Part shown: positions 32,026-38,289 of the stretch, piece after piece
Layout: each line of letters starts with the position of its first letter
Position numbering within the stretch: the first letter of the stretch is position 1
Assembly: GCA_012519115.1 (NCBI GenBank)
Contig: JAAYQW010000004.1
Location: 1 to 38,825, forward strand
Source: Spirochaetales bacterium
GTDB taxonomy: Bacteria > Spirochaetota > Spirochaetia > Sphaerochaetales > Sphaerochaetaceae
Reading direction: 5' to 3'
Length of the DNA stretch: 38,825 bases
Notes under the pieces: model-generated
Seen by the model: only the letters and a program-made list of their open reading frames with translations
Told to the model about the DNA's origin: nothing
Database searches by the model: none
Translations under genes and position numbers: made by a program

Positions 32026-32580
32026 ATGAAGAGATTACTTCTTTTGAGCATAACTATATTCCTCCTCCTTCCGTTGATGGGCGCGACGGTCACCGCCGGG
32101 ATAGGGGAAGCCGTGGCGGTCAGCCTGAAGGGCAAAATCGAAGCTCAGGAATTGGTAATCTCGGTGAAGGGGGAAAGCAAGGATGGGGAGCTCATTGAAG
32201 ACGACACCCTGGTTTTTGATTTTCCCATTACCGATCATGATAAAAGATCGTGGGTGATGGAAATTCCCTTGGTTTTTACCTACACATCCAATCAGAATCT
32301 GCCGAGCAATGCAAATTTAGTGTTTACCGTCGGGGAGTTTATCGGAGATAATGGTGGTAGATTAAAAGCTGAGCTGAAAACCGCTCGCTTAAGCTCCAAA
32401 ACATTCGTTGTAAATCCCGATCCCGACCGAATTGAACTTAAAACGACCTTCGAGGCCGGTCGGCAAACCAATACCCCGATCGGAACCGTGATCGTCGTCT
32501 TTAAAAAGGCCGAGGAGGAACTTTTCCCGGTCGGAAACTATACAGGCGAGTTCTTTATCAGTTTTCTGCGCGAAAACTGA
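32026..32580 (+). CDS. Small secreted protein of unknown function (2)
   Basis: This 184-residue product has a signal peptide (MKRLLLLSITIFLLLPLMGA, cleavage before TVTAG) and a beta-rich mature part. It shares with the preceding gene product the order VSLKGKIEAQ, PLVFTYTSNQNLPSNANLVF with TVGEF, and a last strand VGNYTGEFFISFLREN. Identity is low but the layout is the same, so the two are probably paralogues with an immunoglobulin-like or coat-protein-like sandwich. Its codon use is closer to the bulk genome than that of its neighbour. No function is known; secretion and pairing are what the sequence supports. Confidence 0.75.
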   Translation: MKRLLLLSITIFLLLPLMGATVTAGIGEAVAVSLKGKIEAQELVISVKGESKDGELIEDDTLVFDFPITDHDKRSWVMEIPLVFTYTSNQNLPSNANLVFTVGEFIGDNGGRLKAELKTARLSSKTFVVNPDPDRIELKTTFEAGRQTNTPIGTVIVVFKKAEEELFPVGNYTGEFFISFLREN

Positions 32581-32597
32581 TTATTCGTAATATTTGT

Positions 32598-32626
32598 TTT
32601 ACAGCTCAGAGAATTCGTGCAATAAT
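32598..32626 (+). promoter_or_regulatory. Promoter of the candidate small RNA
   Basis: TTTACA (32598-32603), 17-nt spacer and AATAAT (32621-32626); each hexamer matches the consensus at 5 of 6 positions. No ORF follows on the plus strand before the terminator at 32720-32748. Confidence 0.6.
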
Positions 32627-32631
32627 AGAGG

Positions 32632-32748
32632 TGTCGTTGCTTGGACCTGATCGATTGTTTCCAGCGACAGGTCCGGTACCTCAAGCTTGGAGGAGTATTG
32701 AGGTTCTCGTAAGGAGGTTACCGCTATCCGAGACGGATAGCGGTTTTT
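32632..32748 (+). ncRNA. Candidate structured small RNA of about 117 nt
   Basis: Between a good promoter and a strong terminator lies a non-coding stretch with several paired elements. Helix A is 32633-32639 with 32662-32668. Helix B is 32643-32649 with 32668-32674; it is interleaved with A, so the two probably exclude each other. Helix C is 32678-32684 with 32698-32704. The loop of C holds GGAGGAG, and an unpaired AAGGAGG follows at 32711-32717, a perfect anti-SD complement. The terminator stem is 32720-32729 with 32735-32744, then TTTTT. No known family fits: the SRP GGAAGGAAGCAGC core and the TPP CTGAGA element are absent. Its last 25 nt are antisense to the 3' end of the ROK gene. Confidence 0.55.
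32720..32748 (+). terminator. Rho-independent terminator, overlapping the 3' end of the ROK gene
   Basis: ACCGCTATCC (32720-32729) pairs with GGATAGCGGT (32735-32744), followed by a T run to 32748. The minus-strand ROK gene ends at 32724, so the stem lies almost wholly inside its last codons. Confidence 0.85.
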
Positions 32749-33773
32749 GTCTGTTCAAGCACCGATCGTTTGAAGACTCCCCAATCCAACGCTACGGCGA
32801 CGGAAGCCAGAGGAGTGCTTTGCTCTTTCAAGATGCTCGGGATGATCGGGGTCGAGCCTTGAAAGTTCTCTTGGATGATCGGAAGGTATTCCCTTGTCTG
32901 AGATCCGGCGATGATGATCGCATCGACCGCTGTCGCCCGATCCGCTGCGACCAAAGCCTTTCCGATCGCTTTGGCAGCGCGAGGCAACTCTTCCTTTCCG
33001 TTTCTCGAGAGGGCGGAGACCGTTTCCAGGCAGCCGATCGACCCGCAGGAGCAGAGCCCCGTCTGACCGACCGGAGTATGTTCAAAGCGGGAGAGCCGAT
33101 CGATGCCATCGATGTACAGAGCGCTCTCCAAGTGTTCGCCCCAATTGATATAGAGGTATGAAGCGGGAGTTTCCTTATCAAACCAGCGTTCGGCAAAACT
33201 CATCGAAAGGGTCGTATGGGCGAAGATCGTCGGAATCGAGGTGTTCTTTTCAATCACCTCGGCAAGGGGAATCTGTTCCCAAGGCCAGTAGTTGTGGGCG
33301 ACGAGAGTTTTTCGATCCTCGCTGAACGTTCCGCTGGTGGTAAGGACAATCGCCTTGAAAGGAGTCCTGCTTTCGTGGGTCAGTTTGAGAATCCGCTTGA
33401 TGATCTCCGCTCCGGTCGATTTCGGATCGGGGTGTTCCTGTATCGGGAATTTTTCCATTCTGAGAATCGATCCATGGATATTGGCGACAGCGTACGTAGT
33501 CGTCTTGATATCCATATCGATGCCGAGCACCAATGCTCCGTCGCTCCTGAGTTTCAGGTTGGTCGGCTTTCGACCGGCGGATGTATCGGCCTTTCCGCTC
33601 TCTTTGACAAGATGTTCTTCGAGGAGAAGCGAAACGATCTCGCTCGTCGAAGGTTTGCTCAAGTCAAGCGTTCGGGCGATATCCGCCCGGCTGATCGTTC
33701 CTTCTTGGGCGATGAGGTTGAGCACCCTGAGACGGTTGACTGTCCGCGCGACGGAGGGATGGGAAAAGTCCAT
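32724..33773 (-). CDS. ROK-family transcriptional repressor (XylR/NagC-like)
   Basis: The 349-residue protein has an N-terminal winged helix-turn-helix (about residues 10-65, with ISRADIARTLDLSKPSTSEIVSLL) and a ROK sugar-sensing domain. The ROK zinc site is intact: FEHTPVG, then the motif GLCSCGSIGCLE around residue 240. The usual ATP-binding loop (DxGxT) is replaced by GIDMDIKTTTYAV, so it is a regulator rather than a kinase. The ATG at 33773 is 5 nt after TATGCT with TTAACA 18 nt above, again leaderless. The palindrome at 33815-33830, between it and htpG, is a candidate site. The sugar ligand is unknown. Confidence 0.92.
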   Translation of the reverse strand: MDFSHPSVARTVNRLRVLNLIAQEGTISRADIARTLDLSKPSTSEIVSLLLEEHLVKESGKADTSAGRKPTNLKLRSDGALVLGIDMDIKTTTYAVANIHGSILRMEKFPIQEHPDPKSTGAEIIKRILKLTHESRTPFKAIVLTTSGTFSEDRKTLVAHNYWPWEQIPLAEVIEKNTSIPTIFAHTTLSMSFAERWFDKETPASYLYINWGEHLESALYIDGIDRLSRFEHTPVGQTGLCSCGSIGCLETVSALSRNGKEELPRAAKAIGKALVAADRATAVDAIIIAGSQTREYLPIIQENFQGSTPIIPSILKEQSTPLASVAVALDWGVFKRSVLEQTKTAIRLG

Positions 33774-33778
33774 GCCCT

Positions 33779-33808
33779 AGCATACCCCACCACCACCTCT
33801 TTTGTTAA
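33779..33808 (-). promoter_or_regulatory. Promoter of the ROK repressor gene
   Basis: On the minus strand TTAACA (33808-33803) is followed by 18 nt and TATGCT (33784-33779). The ATG at 33773 is 5 nt downstream with no ribosome binding site. Confidence 0.5.
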
Positions 33809-33814
33809 GGTTTG

Positions 33815-33830
33815 TTGCCGTTTACGGCAA
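33815..33830. promoter_or_regulatory. Palindrome between ROK repressor and htpG
   Basis: TTGCCGT-TT-ACGGCAA is a perfect 7-bp inverted repeat placed 6 nt upstream of the ROK -35 box and about 45 nt before the htpG ATG. It is a plausible ROK autoregulatory site; a role at htpG is also possible. Confidence 0.5.
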
Positions 33831-33875
33831 AACTAAGTATCTTTTGTTATATTCCCTTGGAGGTACGATTGTATC

Positions 33876-35759
33876 ATGGCAAAGAAGAAGTTCAAGACGG
33901 AAGTAACCGAGCTGTTGCAGCTCATCATCCACTCCCTGTATTCGCACAAAGAGATTTTCCTGCGGGAACTGGTCAGCAACGCATCTGACGCCCTCGATAA
34001 GCTGAAATACTTGACCCTCACCGACGAGCAGCTGAAGAGTCTCGATTTCAATCCTCGAATCGATATCACCTTTACCGAGAAATCGCCCCGAACCCTCACG
34101 ATCCGAGATAACGGTCTCGGGATGGATGAAGATGAGCTTTCCAACAATTTGGGAACGATCGCATCCAGCGGAACGAAGAAGTTCCTCGCTTCCTTGACGG
34201 AAGAACAAAAGAAGGACTCCAACCTGATTGGTCAGTTCGGCGTCGGATTCTACAGCGCCTTCATGGTCGCAAAACGAGTCGATGTCTACTCCAAGAAAGC
34301 GGGAACCGAACAAGCATACCTCTGGTCTTCAACCGGAAAAGGAACGTTCGACATCTCCGAAAGCGAGATGGACGGCCATGGAACGGAAATAGTCCTTCAT
34401 CTCAACGAAGAGGGCGAAGCATACGCAAACCGCTGGCAGATCGAACAGCTCATAAAGAAGTACAGCGATCACATCGCCTATCCGATTTTCCTGACCTATG
34501 AAGCAACGACCTATGACGACAAGGAGAAGGATGAGGAGGGCAACCCGAAGAAGAAGAGCGAGATCAAGGTTGAACAGATCAACAGTTCCTCCGCCCTGTG
34601 GCGCCGGCCGAAGAGCGAGTTGACCGACAAGGATTACAACGAGTTCTACAAGCAGACCTCCTACGACAGTGAGGACCCTCTCTTCTATGTGCACACCAAA
34701 GCGGAGGGAGCCATCGAGTACACGACCCTCTTCTTCGTTCCCAAGAAAGCTCCCTTCGACATGTACTACGCCGACTATCGACCCGGGGTGAAGCTCTATG
34801 TGAAACGGGTCTACATCACCGACGACGATAAAGAGCTGCTGCCTCCATATCTCCGGTTCGTTCGGGGAATCATCGACAGCGAGGATCTTCCCCTGAACGT
34901 TTCCCGGGAGATTCTTCAGCAGAACCGGATAATGGCTTCGATCCGCTCCTCCAGCGTGAAGAAGCTGCTCGGAGAGTTCCAGAAGATGAGCGAGCAGAAT
35001 CCGACGATGTACGATGAGTTCATCGAGCAATACAATCGACCCCTGAAAGAAGGATTGTACTCCGATTACTCCAATCGGGACGCCTTGTTGGAGCTGGTCC
35101 GGTTCAAGTCCTCCACCGAAGACGGATGGGTGAGCCTGGATTCCTACAAGGAGCGGATGAAGAGCGATCAGAAGTCGATCTACTACATCACCGGCGGAAA
35201 AGAAGAAGTGCTCAAGGCCAGTCCTCTTCTCGGCGCCTACACCAAGCGTGGGTACGAAGTCCTCGTCATGGGCGATGACATCGACGATATCGTCGTCAGT
35301 CAGCTCGGCTTCTACAAAGAGTTGCCGCTGAAAGCGATCAACAAGAGCGGAGCGGTTGATGATTTGAAGGAAGGAGATGACAAAGCCAAGGAAAGCAAAG
35401 AGTCGAAGGCTTTGATAAAGAAGATGAAGAAAGCGCTCGGGAAGAAGGTGAAGGATGTCGTAGTCTCCACCCGTCTTGTCAATGCTCCGGCCGTCATCGT
35501 GGTCGATGAAAATGACCCGACCGTTCAGATGCAGCAGCTTCTGAAGATGATGGGTCAGGATCAGGGCGAAGAAATTCTTCCGATTCTTGAAATCAACCTT
35601 GATGATCCGATCATCAAAAAGATTGAGGCGAGCGATGATAAGGAGTATGTCGAGGACCTTGCATCGGTTCTTTTGGACCAAGCCCTTCTCTCCGAAGGTG
35701 TGATGCCGAAGGACCCTGTCGCATTCACACGCAGACTTCAAAACCTGTTGGCCCGCTGA
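33876..35759 (+). CDS. htpG: Molecular chaperone HtpG (Hsp90)
   Basis: HtpG is the bacterial Hsp90, an ATP-dependent cytosolic chaperone. The 627 residues match the family. The GHKL ATPase motifs are in place: ELVSNASDALDKL near residue 29, DNGLGMDEDEL, SSGTKKFL, and GQFGVGFYSAFMV. Later come the middle-domain LPLNVSREILQQN and a C-terminal dimerisation part. A lysine/glutamate-rich charged segment (KEGDDKAKESKESKA) lies near residue 500. The ATG at 33876 has TTGGAGGT about 9 nt upstream. It has its own transcription unit, ended by a hairpin. Confidence 0.98.
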   Translation: MAKKKFKTEVTELLQLIIHSLYSHKEIFLRELVSNASDALDKLKYLTLTDEQLKSLDFNPRIDITFTEKSPRTLTIRDNGLGMDEDELSNNLGTIASSGTKKFLASLTEEQKKDSNLIGQFGVGFYSAFMVAKRVDVYSKKAGTEQAYLWSSTGKGTFDISESEMDGHGTEIVLHLNEEGEAYANRWQIEQLIKKYSDHIAYPIFLTYEATTYDDKEKDEEGNPKKKSEIKVEQINSSSALWRRPKSELTDKDYNEFYKQTSYDSEDPLFYVHTKAEGAIEYTTLFFVPKKAPFDMYYADYRPGVKLYVKRVYITDDDKELLPPYLRFVRGIIDSEDLPLNVSREILQQNRIMASIRSSSVKKLLGEFQKMSEQNPTMYDEFIEQYNRPLKEGLYSDYSNRDALLELVRFKSSTEDGWVSLDSYKERMKSDQKSIYYITGGKEEVLKASPLLGAYTKRGYEVLVMGDDIDDIVVSQLGFYKELPLKAINKSGAVDDLKEGDDKAKESKESKALIKKMKKALGKKVKDVVVSTRLVNAPAVIVVDENDPTVQMQQLLKMMGQDQGEEILPILEINLDDPIIKKIEASDDKEYVEDLASVLLDQALLSEGVMPKDPVAFTRRLQNLLAR

Positions 35760-35792
35760 TCATCAGCATCATCTATCATCTATAAACAACCG

Positions 35793-35812
35793 AGAGCCCA
35801 TCACAGGGCTCT
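35793..35812. terminator. Terminator hairpin between htpG and the DUF362 gene
   Basis: AGAGCCC (35793-35799) pairs with GGGCTCT (35806-35812) around a 6-nt loop. It lies between two convergent genes, with modest T content on both sides, and may serve both. Confidence 0.65.
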
Positions 35813-35819
35813 TGCGTAT

Positions 35820-36917
35820 TTAGAGGCTTTTAAGGAACTCCAACATCGCCAAAGCGGTCGGTGGGCACCCCGGTACACTCTTGCCGAGACCGCCGGTGCA
35901 TGTTCCGACACCGGCTCGAGAGGGATCCTGAACGGTTTTGAACTCCTGCCCGACACAGATCTTCCGATCGAACCGACTGCCAAGCTGGTTGACCTCATCC
36001 AACCGTTTCAACGCATGGAGCAAAGTTCCGTGACACGCCGAGCAGGCGCTTCGACTGTCGATATATTGGTTGAGGTAGATAGCCTTCCCGGTGGGAAGGG
36101 GAAGAGGCGCGATCTCGCTCGGCTCATTGAGAAAGATGATATTTGCAAAATCCAGATTCGTCGTTCCCACCCCGAACCGCTCGGCTAACAGGATATAATC
36201 GATATCTTCCACTTCGAAACCCATCAGCGAAGCGCCATAGGTATCACAGAGAACAGAGTCCCGACAAGCGAAAATTCGATCGGTTTGTACGGGGTTGCCG
36301 CCCTCTTCAAAGTCCAGGTCTCCGTTCAGACTGTCGACGATGACCAGATCCGCGCATCGCAATGCGTTCAGCGCGGCGATCGGTTTATGAAGCCCTATGC
36401 TATGGGAATGGCGCTTGGATCGGTCGGAGACGCACCCCTTCATATTCTTGAGGGCGCATGTCATCGATGTCTGGCAGTGGCCTTTGAGAACGGGAAGGCT
36501 GATGAGGAAATCGGTCTCCATGATCGTTTTGCTGATCTCAAAGGGAACTCCATGAACCGTTTTGGCAACGTAGGCATCATCCTTCACATCAACCAGACGA
36601 ACATCATATGTCTTGCCGATCGTATAGTATCCGTTGACCTCGAATGCCCGTTTGGTGGAGTCTCCGACCCATGCGCTTTCAACGATTGAAATATTGTGGA
36701 ATCCCCGTACTTTGAGATATTCGATGATCGCGATGACGATCTCGGGATGCGTTGTCGCCCCTCCATCGGGTTTCGCCGCGACAACCAGATTCGGTTTCAG
36801 GGCGATTTTGCTCGATTGTGACGGAATGAGTTTCTCCGGCTCTATCGCGGTAAGAAGTGATTGAGTCATCTCAAAACCGTCGGTGCCATATATATGAAAA
36901 ATGTCTCGCACGTTCAT
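35820..36917 (-). CDS. DUF362 protein with C-terminal cysteine cluster
   Basis: The 365-residue protein has the DUF362 core: KIALKPNLVVAAKPDGGATTHPE near residue 40, IVESAWVGDSTKRAF, SLPVLKGHCQTSMTCALKNMKGCV and ADLVIVDSLNGDLDFEEGGNPV. Many DUF362 proteins carry two 4Fe-4S ferredoxin motifs; here the tail has only scattered cysteines (SACSACHGTL and GTCTGGLGKSVPGC), so an unusual metal site is possible. The ATG at 36917 is chosen as the family N-terminus; it is 8 nt after TACACT with TTGACC 18 nt above. The frame upstream of it is antisense to the alcohol dehydrogenase. Function of the family is unknown. Confidence 0.85.
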   Translation of the reverse strand: MNVRDIFHIYGTDGFEMTQSLLTAIEPEKLIPSQSSKIALKPNLVVAAKPDGGATTHPEIVIAIIEYLKVRGFHNISIVESAWVGDSTKRAFEVNGYYTIGKTYDVRLVDVKDDAYVAKTVHGVPFEISKTIMETDFLISLPVLKGHCQTSMTCALKNMKGCVSDRSKRHSHSIGLHKPIAALNALRCADLVIVDSLNGDLDFEEGGNPVQTDRIFACRDSVLCDTYGASLMGFEVEDIDYILLAERFGVGTTNLDFANIIFLNEPSEIAPLPLPTGKAIYLNQYIDSRSACSACHGTLLHALKRLDEVNQLGSRFDRKICVGQEFKTVQDPSRAGVGTCTGGLGKSVPGCPPTALAMLEFLKSL

Positions 36918-36925
36918 TGCCTCTG

Positions 36926-36955
36926 AGTGTAAATCGGGAAGAGTCCCTCGGTCAA
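36926..36955 (-). promoter_or_regulatory. Promoter of the DUF362 gene
   Basis: On the minus strand TTGACC (36955-36950) is followed by 18 nt and TACACT (36931-36926). Its -35 box lies back to back with that of the divergent alcohol dehydrogenase promoter, with 3 nt between them. Confidence 0.5.
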
Positions 36956-36958
36956 TCT

Positions 36959-36988
36959 TTGACTGAACAGGATGGTATTGGGTAGTAT
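36959..36988 (+). promoter_or_regulatory. Promoter of the alcohol dehydrogenase gene
   Basis: TTGACT (36959-36964), 18-nt spacer and TAGTAT (36983-36988). AGAGAGG follows before the ATG at 37007. Confidence 0.55.
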
Positions 36989-37006
36989 ATAAAAGAGAGG
37001 AAAAAC

Positions 37007-38233
37007 ATGGATTTAAAAAAACAAGCGTACGAATTGCTGAACAATTGGAAGGGTTCTGCCTATATTCACGGTCTTGGAGTGCTTGATCGGATCGGTGAGG
37101 CGGTGGCGGCCTTGGGCAGGGACGCCCTTGTGATCGCGAATACCACTCGAAAGAGCGAAACCGTCGAGAAGGTGCTTGCTTCTCTTGCGGATGCGGGCAT
37201 CGCCTTTGGCGAGGTTGTGCCGACCGCAAAGCCCAATTCTCCAAAAGAGGATGTACTGCGCCTCAGCAAGGCGATTACATCCCGGAAGCCCGAGGTGATC
37301 ATCACGATCGGTGGCGGATCCGCAATCGATGCCACAAAAGCGGCGAACGCGTTGGCGACGTTGGGCGGAGATGTCGACCAGTACTTCGGAACCGATCTGG
37401 TTGCCAAAGCGCTCAAAGAACGAAACCTTCAACTGATTCCGACGGTGGCGGTGATGACCGCCGCTTCCAGCGCGGCTCACCTGACCAAGTATGCAAACGT
37501 CACGGATCTTGCTGCGGGACAAAAGAAGCTGATCGTTGATAACGCCTTGGTGCCGACGTTGAGCGTCTTTGATTACACATCCACCGTTACGATGCCGAAA
37601 GAGCTGACGATCGACGGCGCCTTTGACACGATCGCCCATACGCTTGAGGTGTACCTCGGCTCTCATCCCGAAACGATCGAGCTCACCGGAAAAATCGCCG
37701 AATGCGCGATTCGGCTCGTCGTAGAGAATGCACCGATTCTAATCGATGATCCAAACAACGATGAAGCGCGGGAAGCCCTTGGGCTGGCAAGCGATCTCGG
37801 CGGGTACGCGATCATGGTCGGTGGAACGAGCGGGGCTCATTTGACGAGTTTCTCCCTTGTCGACATCGTCGCCCACGGAACGGCGTGCGGGATCATGAAT
37901 CCGTATTATGTGGTTCTCTTCGGACGGGTGATCGAGCAGCAGCTGAACGTGGTCGGACCGGTTTTCGGTTCCAAGGATATGTCTCCGATTTCCGTCGCCG
38001 AAGCGATGATCGCCTTCGCCAAGTCGATCGGCGCTCCGACGAAGCTGAATGATATCGAAGGGTTCACCGAAGCTCATATCGTTCGGGCGCTCGCCGCGGC
38101 AAAAAACCCTCAACTGAAGATGAAACTGCAGAACATGCCGATTCCGATGGACGCCACAGGTATAGACACCTATATGGCGCCGCTTCTTCGGGCCGCAGCC
38201 GAGGGCGATCTCACAAAGATCAAGGCGATGTAG
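37007..38233 (+). CDS. Iron-type (group III) alcohol dehydrogenase
   Basis: This 408-residue protein is an iron-dependent alcohol dehydrogenase, usually NAD(P)-dependent and reducing an aldehyde or ketone in fermentation. The nucleotide-binding GGGSAIDATKAAN lies at about 104-116. Metal ligands appear in DGAFDTIAHTLEVY and in the SGAHLTSFSLVDIVAHGTACGIMNPYY segment, with the Asp and His residues typical of the family. AGAGAGG precedes the ATG. The physiological substrate is not evident from the neighbours; butanol or lactaldehyde-type activity would be guesses. It is divergent from the DUF362 gene. Confidence 0.93.
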   Translation: MDLKKQAYELLNNWKGSAYIHGLGVLDRIGEAVAALGRDALVIANTTRKSETVEKVLASLADAGIAFGEVVPTAKPNSPKEDVLRLSKAITSRKPEVIITIGGGSAIDATKAANALATLGGDVDQYFGTDLVAKALKERNLQLIPTVAVMTAASSAAHLTKYANVTDLAAGQKKLIVDNALVPTLSVFDYTSTVTMPKELTIDGAFDTIAHTLEVYLGSHPETIELTGKIAECAIRLVVENAPILIDDPNNDEAREALGLASDLGGYAIMVGGTSGAHLTSFSLVDIVAHGTACGIMNPYYVVLFGRVIEQQLNVVGPVFGSKDMSPISVAEAMIAFAKSIGAPTKLNDIEGFTEAHIVRALAAAKNPQLKMKLQNMPIPMDATGIDTYMAPLLRAAAEGDLTKIKAM

Positions 38234-38242
38234 ATATACGAC

Positions 38243-38266
38243 AAGGAGGCCGAAACCGGCCTCCTT
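38243..38266. terminator. Bidirectional terminator
   Basis: AAGGAGGCCG (38243-38252) pairs with CGGCCTCCTT (38257-38266) around a 4-nt loop, with pyrimidine-rich sequence following. It lies between the convergent alcohol dehydrogenase and solute-binding protein genes. Confidence 0.85.
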
Positions 38267-38289
38267 CATCATTCTCTTTCCAATTGTAG

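Noticed and set aside
32641-32675. Resemblance to a TPP riboswitch (ACCTGATC ... CCAGCG ... AGG)
   Set aside because: The CTGAGA half and the P2/P3 helices are missing, the segment is part of another pairing scheme, and no thiamine gene follows on the plus strand.
32668-32700. Possible SRP (4.5S) RNA because of CAGGTCCGG
   Set aside because: The diagnostic GGAAGGAAGCAGC symmetric-loop region does not follow, and the hairpin layout is different.
32711-32748. T-box-like AGGnGGnACCGC before a terminator
   Set aside because: There is no long specifier-loop leader and no downstream tRNA synthetase or amino-acid gene; the element runs into a convergent gene.
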